Below, piece by piece: positions 7,197 through 15,693 of a stretch of DNA of 64,000 nt. The position numbers and the translations under genes are program-made. The notes under the pieces were generated by a model, which was given only the letters and a program-made list of their open reading frames with translations, searched no databases and had not been told where the DNA came from. Each line of letters opens with the position of its first letter. The stretch's first letter is position 1. Source of the stretch: Flavobacterium erciyesense. Its GTDB lineage: Bacteria; Bacteroidota; Bacteroidia; Flavobacteriales; Flavobacteriaceae. The stretch is from NCBI RefSeq assembly GCF_018069925.1, contig NZ_JAGPXB010000005.1, positions 62,001 to 126,000 on the forward strand. The letters run 5' to 3'.

Positions 7197-9845
7197 ATGA
7201 AAAAATTCGCATTTTTATTAATTCTATTAAACATCTCCTTTGCCTTCGCACAGAAGCAGGTTTCGGGAGTTGTAAAAGACAACAGCGGCAACACACTCCC
7301 AGGAGTAAATATTGTTGAAAAAGGAACGCAAAACGGAGTATCAACAGATACTGATGGTTCGTACAAGATCAAAGTAAAAGATGGCGCAACCCTTGTATTT
7401 AGTTACGTGGGCTTTAATAAAGTAGAAAGAGCCACTACTGAAGCTATAATTAATGTGGTTATGTCAGAAGAAGGTGGGCAAAACTTAAATGAAGTTGTAG
7501 TAACAGGAACTAGAACAGCTCCTCGAAGCAATACTACTTCAGCACTACCTATAGATGTATTGTCTTCAAAAGACTTAACTTCAACAGGACAAGCCACTTT
7601 TGATAAAGCTTTACAGTACAAAATACCTTCATTTAACACAGTGCAAACTCCTGTTAATGATGCAACTTCATTACTTGACCCGTATGAGATTAGAAATATG
7701 GGACCAAGTAGAACGTTGATCTTAATTAACGGTAAAAGAAAAAACTTAAGTTCTTTATTGTATGTGCAAACTTCTCCAGGACGCGGTGAAACAGGATCTG
7801 ATATCTCAGCGATTCCAACTGACGCAATTGAAAAAGTAGAGATTTTACGTGATGGTGCTTCTGCGCAGTACGGCTCTGATGCGATTGCAGGTGTAATGAA
7901 CATCATCTTAAAGAAAAACACAAATGGCCCATCGGTAACTATGAGGAGTGGAATGACATCGGAAGGTGATGGAGAAATGATCGGTATTAGCTTAAATAAT
8001 GGTTCTGAGGTAGGTGAAAAAGGATTCATCAACTATACAGTAGATTTTTCTAAAGTAAACCTTGCTAACAGACCCGGTAAAGTAGATGCGGCTGGAGAAG
8101 CAGCTGATTTTGGAGCATCACTAGCAGATGTACAATCGTTTTTAGCATTAAAACCAGATGCAGGAAATATCAATGGATCACCTGAAACCGCTGCTGCTAA
8201 ATTTTTAGTAAATGGTGGATTTGGATTATCTGACGACACTTCATTATACTATAATGCGGCTTATGTTTACAAAAAAGTAAATTCATTTGCCAATTACAGA
8301 ACACCATATTGGAGAACTTTGGCTGATTATCCTTTCTTAGCTGATTTCTTCGGAAACGGAACTGCAGCTTCTTACAAAGGTTATGTACCTACTTTCACAG
8401 GAGATTTGAACGATTACAACGCAACATTAGGTTACAAAGCCGTGAAAAATGGTTGGAATACTGACGCAAGTATTACAGTTGGAGGAAACTCTCAGACGTA
8501 CAGTGTAGAAAATTCATTTAACCGCTCTGACATTCAAGATGAGGATGGTAACAATGTTTACTTAGAGAATAGCCCTATCACATTCAAGCCTGGAGGAACT
8601 TCTTTCAATCATATTGTGGGTAACTTAGATATTTCTAAAAACTTATCTGACAAAGTTAGTATTGGATTTGGATCAGAAATTAGAACAGAAACTTTTGAAG
8701 TAACAGAAGGTGACAAAGCATCTTGGGACGGAATTGGAGCTGACTCATTTGCAGGAAACAGACCTGAAAATTCTGGAAAATGGAACCGTTACAATTTAGG
8801 AGCTTACTTTGATTTAGCTTATGACGTTACCGAAGATTTCTTAATTAATGGAACACTTCGTTACGAAGATTATAGCGATTTTGGTGGAGCTACAGTTTGG
8901 AAAATTAGCTCTAGATATAAATTTTTAGATGACAAAATTACTTTTAGAGGATCAGTTTCTACTGGATTTAGAGCACCAACTTTGCACCAGATTTATACTC
9001 AAAAAGCACAATATTCATTTGTAGCTGGTCAAGGAATTCAAGTAAGTGGTATCATTAATAACGTTTCACCACAAGCACGTATTTTGGGTGTACCACAACT
9101 AGATGCTGAAAAATCAACTAACATTACTGTTGGTTTTGGCGCTAAACCTTCTAAAAACTTTAGCCTTACGGTAGATTACTACAATATTAAAGTGAAAGAC
9201 AGAATTGTTTTAGGTGACAGACAAGACACTCAATTTGGTAACATCGCTTACTTCTCTAATTCATTTGATTCTAGAACAGCAGGTTTAGATGTCGTAACAA
9301 ACTACAGTAACATTCTACTAGGAGAAGGAAAATTAGGATTCAATTTATCTGGTAACGTGACTTTCCAAAATGAAAGAATTTCTCCTGTAACAAACAATTC
9401 ATTTGGAGCAACTTTAGATGCATTGATGTTTACTTCAAGACCAGAAACTAAATGGATTTTGGGAGCAAACTATGAAATTGGCAAATTTGGTTTTTCTTTG
9501 AATAACACCTATTTCGGAAAATCAACTTTCAAACAAGATGGTATGAATGCAAACTTAAGAACTGAGTTTACACCAAAAATTGTTACTGATTTAGGAGTTA
9601 CGTTCTCTGCTACTGATAAATTGACTTTAGCTTTAAATGTAAATAACCTTTTGAATGTTTTACCAGAATGGAATTTCAAAGCTGAAAATGCAGCTGGTGT
9701 AGCGATCTTAAATGACCCAGCACAAGTTAAAACACAATCTAACTTGATCACATTTAACCAACGTTACTCTCAAATGACTTACGATGGATACCACTTTAGT
9801 CAATTAGGAACGATGTTTAATTTATCTTTGAACTACAAATTCTAA
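7197..9845 (+). CDS. TonB-dependent outer-membrane receptor
   Basis: This 882-residue receptor has a signal peptide (MKKFAFLLILLNISFAFA, cleaved before QK). A carboxypeptidase-D-like regulatory domain follows (about 20-100, VSGVVKDNSGNTLPGVNI). Then come a TonB-box-like segment (LNEVVVTGTRTA) and the plug domain (about 115-240, with IEKVEILRDGASAQYGSDAIAGVMNI). The 22-strand beta-barrel ends in the aromatic LSLNYKF. It imports an unknown ligand through the outer membrane using TonB energy. There is no SusD partner, so it is not a canonical PUL receptor; a siderophore, cobalamin or peptide are all possible. It is monocistronic, ending in strong terminators. Confidence 0.92.
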   Translation: MKKFAFLLILLNISFAFAQKQVSGVVKDNSGNTLPGVNIVEKGTQNGVSTDTDGSYKIKVKDGATLVFSYVGFNKVERATTEAIINVVMSEEGGQNLNEVVVTGTRTAPRSNTTSALPIDVLSSKDLTSTGQATFDKALQYKIPSFNTVQTPVNDATSLLDPYEIRNMGPSRTLILINGKRKNLSSLLYVQTSPGRGETGSDISAIPTDAIEKVEILRDGASAQYGSDAIAGVMNIILKKNTNGPSVTMRSGMTSEGDGEMIGISLNNGSEVGEKGFINYTVDFSKVNLANRPGKVDAAGEAADFGASLADVQSFLALKPDAGNINGSPETAAAKFLVNGGFGLSDDTSLYYNAAYVYKKVNSFANYRTPYWRTLADYPFLADFFGNGTAASYKGYVPTFTGDLNDYNATLGYKAVKNGWNTDASITVGGNSQTYSVENSFNRSDIQDEDGNNVYLENSPITFKPGGTSFNHIVGNLDISKNLSDKVSIGFGSEIRTETFEVTEGDKASWDGIGADSFAGNRPENSGKWNRYNLGAYFDLAYDVTEDFLINGTLRYEDYSDFGGATVWKISSRYKFLDDKITFRGSVSTGFRAPTLHQIYTQKAQYSFVAGQGIQVSGIINNVSPQARILGVPQLDAEKSTNITVGFGAKPSKNFSLTVDYYNIKVKDRIVLGDRQDTQFGNIAYFSNSFDSRTAGLDVVTNYSNILLGEGKLGFNLSGNVTFQNERISPVTNNSFGATLDALMFTSRPETKWILGANYEIGKFGFSLNNTYFGKSTFKQDGMNANLRTEFTPKIVTDLGVTFSATDKLTLALNVNNLLNVLPEWNFKAENAAGVAILNDPAQVKTQSNLITFNQRYSQMTYDGYHFSQLGTMFNLSLNYKF

Positions 9846-9870
9846 TTTTAGAATACCCAAATAACAAAAA

Positions 9871-9902
9871 AAAAGGACTATCGAAAGATGGTCCTTTTTT
9901 TC
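9871..9902 (+). terminator. Terminator of the TonB-dependent receptor gene
   Basis: Stem AAAAGGAC...GTCCTTTT closed by a GAAA tetraloop flanked by ATC/GAT, with one T-G wobble, followed by a T-run. It starts 26 bp past the stop codon. Confidence 0.85.
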
Positions 9903-9927
9903 TTCACATTCGCAAAATAATAACCAC

Positions 9928-9958
9928 AAAAAAACCTGAGATATTCTCAGGTTTTTTT
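9928..9958. terminator. Bidirectional terminator between receptor and ferredoxin genes
   Basis: Perfect 14-bp stem AAAAAAACCTGAGA with TCTCAGGTTTTTTT and a 3-nt loop. It has T-runs in both directions and lies between two convergent genes. Confidence 0.85.
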
Positions 9959-9979
9959 ATGCTTTAAAATAAAAAGCTA

Positions 9980-10330
9980 TTATTCGTTATGTAAAAAAGC
10001 TTGTCTGTTTAACAATGTTTCTTCGCTTTCTACGTGATTATCATCAGGCACACAACAATCAACAGGACAAACTGCTGCACACTGTGGCTCATCATGAAAT
10101 CCTTTACACTCGGTACATTTTCCAGGAACGATGTAATACACCTCGTCAGAAATTGGAGTTTGAGCCGCTTCGGCATCTACTTCAGTTCCATCAGGAAGAA
10201 TAATCGTACCCGATAATTTAGTTCCATCCTTGTACCTCCAATCATCTGCACCTTCGTAAATTGCTGTATTTGGGCACTCTGGTTCGCAGGCCCCACAATT
10301 GATGCACTCGTCTGTTATAATAATTGCCAT
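9980..10330 (-). CDS. 4Fe-4S dicluster ferredoxin
   Basis: This 116-residue protein has a first cluster motif [12 protein letters not shown] near the N-terminus and a second, [18 protein letters not shown], near residues 73-92. The pattern is that of 2[4Fe-4S] Alvin-type ferredoxins, with a spacer of about 60 residues between the motifs and a C-terminal tail. It is a soluble low-potential electron carrier; partners cannot be read from sequence. It is transcribed divergently from a LuxC-type acyl-CoA reductase gene, with 134 bp between start codons. Confidence 0.93.
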   Translation of the reverse strand: MAIIITDECINCGACEPECPNTAIYEGADDWRYKDGTKLSGTIILPDGTEVDAEAAQTPISDEVYYIVPGKCTECKGFHDEPQCAAVCPVDCCVPDDNHVESEETLLNRQAFLHNE

Positions 10331-10394
10331 GATATATAATTTTTAAAGTCTGACGGTCTGCTGGCAACGATCAATTTCTTTTGAACGCTAGACC

Positions 10395-10426
10395 TTTGAC
10401 TTTAGACATATTTATGCTTATTTTTG
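10395..10426 (+). promoter_or_regulatory. Promoter of the acyl-CoA reductase gene
   Basis: TTTG (10395-10398), 20-base spacer, then TATTTTTG (10419-10426), matching the Bacteroidota -33/-7 pattern. The ATG at 10465 lies 38 bases downstream. Confidence 0.55.
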
Positions 10427-10464
10427 TGCAAAATTACAATCAAAACAATTCATAAGCAAACATT

Positions 10465-11526
10465 ATGACATTAGAAACAAAAAAAAGTATTTTTGTTGCA
10501 TTAGGTAAATTTCTCGGACAATTTACAGCCGACAACACCTCAAAAAATGATGCAGTTTTGCATAACGATACTTTTTTTGACTCGTTTCATGATTTGATTC
10601 ATTTGTCACAAAGCCATAACGGCTGGTACACTCCCGAGAATGTATATTATGCCATTAATTCATGGGCGCAAGCATTAACTCCTGAAAATTTAGATCAGTG
10701 GTTAAAATCGTATGAAATTGAGAAGCAACAACCAAAAACTATTGCTTTAATATTGGCAGGAAATATTCCGTTAGTTGGTTTTCATGATTTTTTATCGGTT
10801 TTAATTTGCGGTCATAATGTGGTTGTTAAAACCTCTTCAAACGACCAGCATTTATTGCCATTTTTGGCTAAATATCTCATTGCAATTGAGCCTGAATTTG
10901 CCACTAAAATTGCTTTCGTTGAAGGCAAATTAGAAAATTTTGACGCTGTAATTGCAACCGGAAGCAACAATACAGCACGTTATTTTGAATATTATTTTAA
11001 AGACAAACCCGCTATCATTAGAAAAAGCCGTAATTCGGTAGCCGTATTGACAGGCAACGAAACTGCAGCACAACTCCATGCCTTGGGCGAAGATATTTTT
11101 AGGTATTTTGGTTTAGGTTGCCGTAACGTTTCTAAACTGTTTGTTCCAAAAGATTACTCGTTTGTTCCGTTCTTTGAAGCGATTTTTGCCTACCAAGATG
11201 TAATTCATTACGAGAAATACGCCAATAATTACGATTACAACAAAGCCGTTTTCTTGATGAGTAATTTTAAATTGCTTGACAATGGCTTTTTGACCATTAA
11301 AGAAGATGTGAGTCATGCCTCGCCAATTTCGAGTGTATTTTATGAATATTACGATAACCTTGATGAACTCAAAAATCGTTTAGAAAACGAAAAAGACCTA
11401 CTACAGTGCATTGTATCAGATGATTTGATTGAAAACAGTGTAGCCTTTGGCGAAACTCAAAATCCGCGATTGTGGAATTACGCAGATAACATCGATACAA
11501 TTTCATTTTTAACAAGTTTGCCGTAG
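10465..11526 (+). CDS. LuxC-family acyl-CoA reductase
   Basis: This 353-residue protein resembles the aldehyde-dehydrogenase-fold LuxC reductases. IALILAGNIPLVGFHDFLSV is the nucleotide-binding start, GHNVVVKTSSND follows, and RKSRNSVAVLTG precedes the catalytic cysteine in FGLGCRNVSK. LuxC proteins reduce fatty acyl groups to aldehydes with NADPH. No luxA, B, D or E gene is nearby, so bioluminescence is not implied. The gene is shorter than Vibrio LuxC (about 480 residues). It is divergent from a ferredoxin and upstream of serC-serA. Confidence 0.8.
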   Translation: MTLETKKSIFVALGKFLGQFTADNTSKNDAVLHNDTFFDSFHDLIHLSQSHNGWYTPENVYYAINSWAQALTPENLDQWLKSYEIEKQQPKTIALILAGNIPLVGFHDFLSVLICGHNVVVKTSSNDQHLLPFLAKYLIAIEPEFATKIAFVEGKLENFDAVIATGSNNTARYFEYYFKDKPAIIRKSRNSVAVLTGNETAAQLHALGEDIFRYFGLGCRNVSKLFVPKDYSFVPFFEAIFAYQDVIHYEKYANNYDYNKAVFLMSNFKLLDNGFLTIKEDVSHASPISSVFYEYYDNLDELKNRLENEKDLLQCIVSDDLIENSVAFGETQNPRLWNYADNIDTISFLTSLP

Positions 11527-11616
11527 AAAAAAGTGTAATTATTCCGAATTAAATAGTCCTTATTAAGCAAGTATTGCCGAAATTTGCACTTTAATTTTTT
11601 GGATATAAACTACACC

Positions 11617-12687
11617 ATGAAAAAACACAACTACAGCGCAGGACCTTGCATTTTACCGCAAGAAGTTTTTGAAAAATCAGCACAAGCCATCCTTAATTTT
11701 AACGACTCCGGACTATCACTATTAGAAATCTCACACCGAAGCAAAGACTTTGTAGCAGTGATGGACCAAGCAAGAGCTTTGGTACTTGAATTATTAGGCC
11801 TTGAAGGAAAAGGCTACCAAGCTTTATTTCTAGCAGGAGGAGCAAGTTTAGAATTTGTTATGATTCCTTATAACTTAATGAAAGTAGACGGAAAAGCTGC
11901 CTATTTAGATACGGGTACTTGGGCAGCAGGAGCTATCAAAGAAGCCAAACTATTTGGTGAAACCGTAGTGGTAGGATCTTCAAAAGACGATAACTACAAC
12001 CACATCCCAACCGGTTATAGCATTCCTACTGATGCCGATTATTTTCACTGCACGAGCAACAATACCATTTTTGGTACACAAATGAAAACTTTTCCAACTA
12101 CTGAAGTGCCGGTAGTGTGCGATATGAGTTCGGATATTTTCTCGAGAGTATTAGATTTTTCTCAATTTGATTTGATTTATGCAGGCGCACAAAAAAACAT
12201 GGGGCCTGCTGGAACTACACTTGTTGTGGTAAAAGAATCAATCCTAGGGAAAAGCGGACGCGATATACCAAGCATGTTGGATTACAGCAAACATATTAAA
12301 GCCGAAAGTATGTATAATACGCCACCTGTTTTCCCGGTGTACACTTCATTATTGACTTTGCAATGGTTAAAAAATTTAGGTGGAATTGCTGCCATTGAAA
12401 AGCAAAACAACGCTAAAGCAAATTTGTTGTATTCAGAAATTGATCGCAACCCATTGTTCAAAGGCGCCGCTGCCGTTGCGGATAGATCAGCGATGAATGC
12501 TACTTTTTTATTGAATGATGAAGCACATGCGCCAATTTTTGATGAAATGTGGAAAGCAGCTGGTATCTCTGGACTTCCGGGTCACCGCAGTGTAGGTGGT
12601 TACCGTGCCTCTATGTACAACGCATTACCTCTTGAAAGTGTACAAGTTTTAGTTGATGTGATGAAAGCTTTAGAAACGAAAGTATAA
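11617..12687 (+). CDS. serC: Phosphoserine aminotransferase
   Basis: The second step of serine biosynthesis: a PLP enzyme converting 3-phosphohydroxypyruvate and glutamate to phosphoserine. The protein starts MKKHNYSAGPCILP, the conserved class V SerC opening. A frame extension upstream from a TTG adds 11 residues that do not fit the family, so I chose the ATG at 11617 (356 aa). The PLP lysine is in DLIYAGAQKNMGPAG; HRSVGGYRASMYNA near the end is the phosphate/substrate-binding block. serA follows 170 bp downstream, with a palindromic element between. Confidence 0.96.
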   Translation: MKKHNYSAGPCILPQEVFEKSAQAILNFNDSGLSLLEISHRSKDFVAVMDQARALVLELLGLEGKGYQALFLAGGASLEFVMIPYNLMKVDGKAAYLDTGTWAAGAIKEAKLFGETVVVGSSKDDNYNHIPTGYSIPTDADYFHCTSNNTIFGTQMKTFPTTEVPVVCDMSSDIFSRVLDFSQFDLIYAGAQKNMGPAGTTLVVVKESILGKSGRDIPSMLDYSKHIKAESMYNTPPVFPVYTSLLTLQWLKNLGGIAAIEKQNNAKANLLYSEIDRNPLFKGAAAVADRSAMNATFLLNDEAHAPIFDEMWKAAGISGLPGHRSVGGYRASMYNALPLESVQVLVDVMKALETKV

Positions 12688-12724
12688 TAGCCCAGAAAAA
12701 ACGAACTACAAAAGCAATAGGCTC

Positions 12725-12807
12725 TAGCCCCGATTGTAATGGAAATCCTTTTATGTTTTTTCTTTAAAAACATAAAAGATTGCAATGGAAAGCGGGAAAT
12801 AGCTCCT
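12725..12807 (+). repeat. Dispersed palindromic element, copy B
   Basis: It begins TAGCCCCGATTGTAATGGAAA and ends GCAATGGAAAGCGGGAAATAG plus CTCCT. Between the two end boxes is a perfect 13-bp inverted repeat, CTTTTATGTTTTT (12748-12760) with AAAAACATAAAAG (12766-12778), and a 5-nt loop. It is the shortest copy and clearly shows the plan of the family. It lies between serC and serA. Confidence 0.8.
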
Positions 12808-12857
12808 AAAAAAATAAATAACTAGAAAATCGTTCTGGATTTTTAAAATATAAAAAA

Positions 12858-13808
12858 ATGAAAGTATTAGCAAACGACGGAATTTCAAAAAGCGGAATTC
12901 TTGCCTTAGAACAAGGCGGATTTGAAGTAATTACAACCAAAGTAGCTCAAGAGCAAGTGGCTAATTTTGTTAATGAAAATAATGTGAGCGTTGTTTTGGT
13001 GCGTAGCGCAACCAAAGTTCGTAAGGATATTATTGATGCTTGTCCGGGACTAAAAATTATTGGTCGTGGTGGCGTAGGAATGGATAATATAGATGTAGAT
13101 TATGCTAAAAGCAAAGGCATTCATGTGATCAATACACCGGCTTCCTCATCAGAATCGGTTGCAGAATTGGTATTTGCACATTTATTTACAGGAGTACGTT
13201 TCTTGCATGATTCGAATAGAAATATGCCACTTGAAGGCGATACGAACTTTGACGGACTTAAAAAAGCATACGCAAATGGTATTGAACTTAGAGGCAAAAC
13301 ATTAGGAATTGTTGGTATTGGCCGCATTGGTCAAGCTACTGCAAAAATGGCTTTGGGCTTAGGCATGAAGGTAATTGCAGCGGATAGTTTTATTCCTCAA
13401 GTGGATGTTACTGTATCGTTTTTTGACGGTCAATCAATTACTACTACTATTGTAACTCAAAGTTTAGAAAGCGTTTTTAAAGAAGCTGATTTCATCACTC
13501 TTCACGTACCTGCACAAGACGGCTATATTATTGGTGAAAAAGAATTGAGCATCATGAAAAACGAAGTGGGCATTGTAAACTGCGCGCGTGGCGGTGTAAT
13601 TGATGAAGTAGCTTTGGTAAAAGCCTTGGATAGCGGCAAAGTATTGTTTGCAGGATTAGACGTTTTTGAGAGCGAACCAACTCCTGAAATGGGCATTTTA
13701 ATGCACCCAAAAATTTCGTTAACACCACATATTGGTGCAGCAACTGGCGAGGCTCAAGACCGTATTGGTACTGAATTGGCACAACAAATCATCAGCCTTT
13801 TGGCATAA
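12858..13808 (+). CDS. serA: D-3-phosphoglycerate dehydrogenase, short form
   Basis: First committed step of serine synthesis: NAD-dependent oxidation of 3-phosphoglycerate. The 316-residue protein is a D-2-hydroxyacid dehydrogenase. The nucleotide-binding GIVGIGRIGQAT is at about residues 153-164, IIGRGGVGMDNIDVDYA precedes it, the catalytic Arg is in NCARGGVIDE, and the His is in LTPHIGAATGEA. It ends without a C-terminal ACT domain, so serine feedback through that domain is not expected. serC lies immediately upstream in the same direction. Confidence 0.94.
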   Translation: MKVLANDGISKSGILALEQGGFEVITTKVAQEQVANFVNENNVSVVLVRSATKVRKDIIDACPGLKIIGRGGVGMDNIDVDYAKSKGIHVINTPASSSESVAELVFAHLFTGVRFLHDSNRNMPLEGDTNFDGLKKAYANGIELRGKTLGIVGIGRIGQATAKMALGLGMKVIAADSFIPQVDVTVSFFDGQSITTTIVTQSLESVFKEADFITLHVPAQDGYIIGEKELSIMKNEVGIVNCARGGVIDEVALVKALDSGKVLFAGLDVFESEPTPEMGILMHPKISLTPHIGAATGEAQDRIGTELAQQIISLLA

Positions 13809-13833
13809 CAAAATAGGATTTCAGGCCTTACTT

Positions 13834-13871
13834 AAAAAGGATTTATTTCAATGAAATAAATCCTTTTTTTT
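13834..13871 (+). terminator. Terminator of serA
   Basis: Dyad AAAAAGGATTTATTTCA (13834-13850) with its exact complement at 13852-13868, then more T residues. It lies 26 bp past the serA stop. Confidence 0.85.
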
Positions 13872-13905
13872 ATTTAGCTTTGAAAACTAAACAACATCAA
13901 AACCT

Positions 13906-14469
13906 ATGTTAGAACAATTAACCCAATTAGCACAACAGTTTGGAGTAGAATCAGTTGTAAAAAACAATGCAATTCCAAACGAACAAAACGATGCCGTAAT
14001 TCAAGAAGCAAGTGGTTCTATTTTTTCTGGCTTACAAAAAATAGCTTCAGAAGGCGGCGTGGAACAATTAGCATCACTATTTCAAGGTAACAATGCTCAA
14101 AACGCAACCAATCCTGTAGTTCAAAAACTAACCGAACAACTCACAGGAAGCTTGGGTCAAAAATTTGGAATTAATAGCGAAACCGCAGCTGGTGTGGCAG
14201 CAAACTTAATTCCGCAAATCCTTAGCTCGCTAGTCAACAAAGCCAAAGATCCTAACGATAGTAGTTTCCAAATTTCGGATATCATAGCTGCTATTTCAGG
14301 AAGCGGAGCAAATGGTTCTAGCATTATGGATGCAGTTTCTAAGTACGGTGGCCAATTTGGCCTAGATCAAAATGCAGACGGAAAAGTAGATATTAGCGAT
14401 GCCATGGCTGCTGTATCTGGTAAAAGTGGCGGCATTGGCAGTATACTTGGAAAGCTATTTGGCAAATAA
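13906..14469 (+). CDS. DUF937-like protein with a calcium-loop motif
   Basis: This 187-residue protein resembles the DUF937 family: amphipathic helices rich in Ala, Gln and Leu with GLQKIASEGGVEQLASLF and AAGVAANLIPQILSSLV. The family is bacterial and mostly uncharacterised. There is no signal peptide or membrane segment. Near the C-terminus, residues 154-165 read DQNADGKVDISD. This has the DxNxDGxxDxxD spacing of an EF-hand or dockerin calcium loop, followed by a Gly-rich tail. It stands alone between two terminators. The family call is from recalled sequence character and is moderately sure; the calcium loop is a direct reading. Confidence 0.7.
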   Translation: MLEQLTQLAQQFGVESVVKNNAIPNEQNDAVIQEASGSIFSGLQKIASEGGVEQLASLFQGNNAQNATNPVVQKLTEQLTGSLGQKFGINSETAAGVAANLIPQILSSLVNKAKDPNDSSFQISDIIAAISGSGANGSSIMDAVSKYGGQFGLDQNADGKVDISDAMAAVSGKSGGIGSILGKLFGK

Positions 14470-14476
14470 AAACATT

Positions 14477-14508
14477 AAAAATCACTCAATTGGGTGATTT
14501 TTTTTTGT
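14477..14508 (+). terminator. Terminator of the DUF937-like gene
   Basis: Stem AAAAATCAC (14477-14485) with GTGATTTTT (14494-14502) followed by T residues, 8 bp past the stop codon. Confidence 0.8.
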
Positions 14509-14558
14509 TAAATATTTAGTAATAGGTGTTTTTATATTGTACTTTTAAAATAAAAATC

Positions 14559-14999
14559 ATGACGATCAAAAAAACCTCTTGGATTTTACTTGTATTTGCA
14601 CTCGTTATTCTTAGCTGTACCGCTGTAAAGCCACATGATACAAGTTTTAAAAAGCCAACCGCAACAGTAGGCGATACCGTTCGTATTGCCAATGAAGAGT
14701 TAGAATACGAAGTGATCATTATTGAACCTGGATTTAATGCTTGGCTGACTTCTGTAGCTCTGCCGCGCAATTACCATTCACAGTCGTTTTTAGAAAGCAA
14801 AAATTTTATGTATGTAACTGAGTGGAATAACCGCGCTAGACAGCCAATGCGATACAATCCTAACTTATACGAAATGCCAATTAATTACGATCCAAATATT
14901 AACTACGGCTACGAAGTGAATTATCTTATTTACAATTACATGATTTATTTTCAAAACACATACAAACAGCAGCTTTATGGTTTTGTTCCGGTGAGATAA
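14559..14999 (+). CDS. Small envelope lipoprotein, DUF6146-like
   Basis: I chose the ATG at 14559 (146 aa) because the N-terminus MTIKKTSWILLVFALVILSC is a clean lipoprotein signal with the lipobox VILSC. The upstream extension has no such logic. The mature part has a conserved look, with EYEVIIIEPGFNAWL and a Tyr/Asn-rich C-terminal half (YNPNLYEMPINYDPNINYGY). It is a type seen in flavobacteria that I associate with DUF6146; the function is unknown. It is followed after 33 bp by a small membrane protein gene on the same strand, so the two may be cotranscribed. Confidence 0.72.
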   Translation: MTIKKTSWILLVFALVILSCTAVKPHDTSFKKPTATVGDTVRIANEELEYEVIIIEPGFNAWLTSVALPRNYHSQSFLESKNFMYVTEWNNRARQPMRYNPNLYEMPINYDPNINYGYEVNYLIYNYMIYFQNTYKQQLYGFVPVR

Positions 15000-15032
15000 T
15001 GTCAGTATATTTGTATCGACTATTAAACAAAA

Positions 15033-15335
15033 ATGAATAAACTCAAACAACGTTGGGGTGTTACTAGCAATTACCAACTAACGATAATTTTTATTGTTTT
15101 CGCTATCACGGGCTCTGCCTCTGCATGGCTTTCTAAGCCTCTGTGCGTTTGGATAGGCATTACCAAAGAAACTCTTGGTTGGGGTTATTATCCGCTAAGA
15201 TTCTTATTAGTATTTCCTATTTATCAGGTTTTGTTGGTACTAATAGGTTTTATATTCGGGCAATTCAAATTCTTTTGGACATTCGAAAAGAAAATGCTTC
15301 GCCGTATTGGCTTGGGATTTTTATTAAAAGAATAA
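15033..15335 (+). CDS. Small integral membrane protein, DUF6787-like
   Basis: This 100-residue protein begins MNKLKQRWGVTSNYQLTIIF and has two clear hydrophobic helices (about residues 16-35 and 55-78) plus a possible weak third. The WGV/NYQL opening and the conserved K, R-rich end (EKKMLRRIGLGFL) are those of a short flavobacterial membrane family that I recall as DUF6787. No catalytic residues are evident. It ends at a shared terminator facing a convergent gene. Confidence 0.7.
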   Translation: MNKLKQRWGVTSNYQLTIIFIVFAITGSASAWLSKPLCVWIGITKETLGWGYYPLRFLLVFPIYQVLLVLIGFIFGQFKFFWTFEKKMLRRIGLGFLLKE

Positions 15336-15336
15336 A

Positions 15337-15358
15337 AAAACGCCTCATTGGGCGTTTT
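15337..15358. terminator. Bidirectional terminator overlapping a coding end
   Basis: Stem AAAACGCC (15337-15344) with GGCGTTTT (15351-15358). It serves the plus-strand gene ending at 15335. The last codons and stop (15345-15347) of the opposite gene lie inside the hairpin. Confidence 0.75.
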
Positions 15359-15644
15359 CCTTTTTGATAACATATTTATATAGCCAAGCTAGTGTAAAGG
15401 TGGGTACAAAATCAGAGAATGGCAACACCTCTTCGACAAATGCCAAAATACCACCAACTTTTCCTAAAGTTCCTTTGTACATTCGAGTCATTAAAAATCC
15501 AGCGAATGGCGCCCAAATTACATCTGAAAATTCGCCAAGAAACGGAATTGTTAATGACAACATTCCGATAGCATCAAATATAATACTCAGAGCCAAAAGA
15601 CGCATTTTGGAATGGGTTTTAGGAATAGCAACAGACTTATTCAT
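15345..15644 (-). CDS. Small integral membrane protein, 99 aa
   Basis: The protein has hydrophobic segments at about residues 14-36, 40-52 and 60-90. Recognisable features are DAIGMLSLTIPFLGEFSDVI, APFAGFLMTRMY and FVEEVLPFSDFVPTFTLAWL. The alternation of acidic residues within membrane segments (LGEFSD, VEEVLPFSDF) is distinctive. I know similar short flavobacterial proteins but no function for them. It is convergent with the previous gene. The stop lies within the terminator hairpin. Confidence 0.72.
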   Translation of the reverse strand: MNKSVAIPKTHSKMRLLALSIIFDAIGMLSLTIPFLGEFSDVIWAPFAGFLMTRMYKGTLGKVGGILAFVEEVLPFSDFVPTFTLAWLYKYVIKKENAQ

Positions 15645-15693
15645 TTGTATTACTTTTTAATATTTCACAAAGCAGTTACAAATCTAATGCCAA

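Noticed and set aside
7403..8032. 209-codon minus-strand frame inside the TonB receptor
   Set aside because: It is antisense to a clear receptor plug domain with strong motifs in the other strand.
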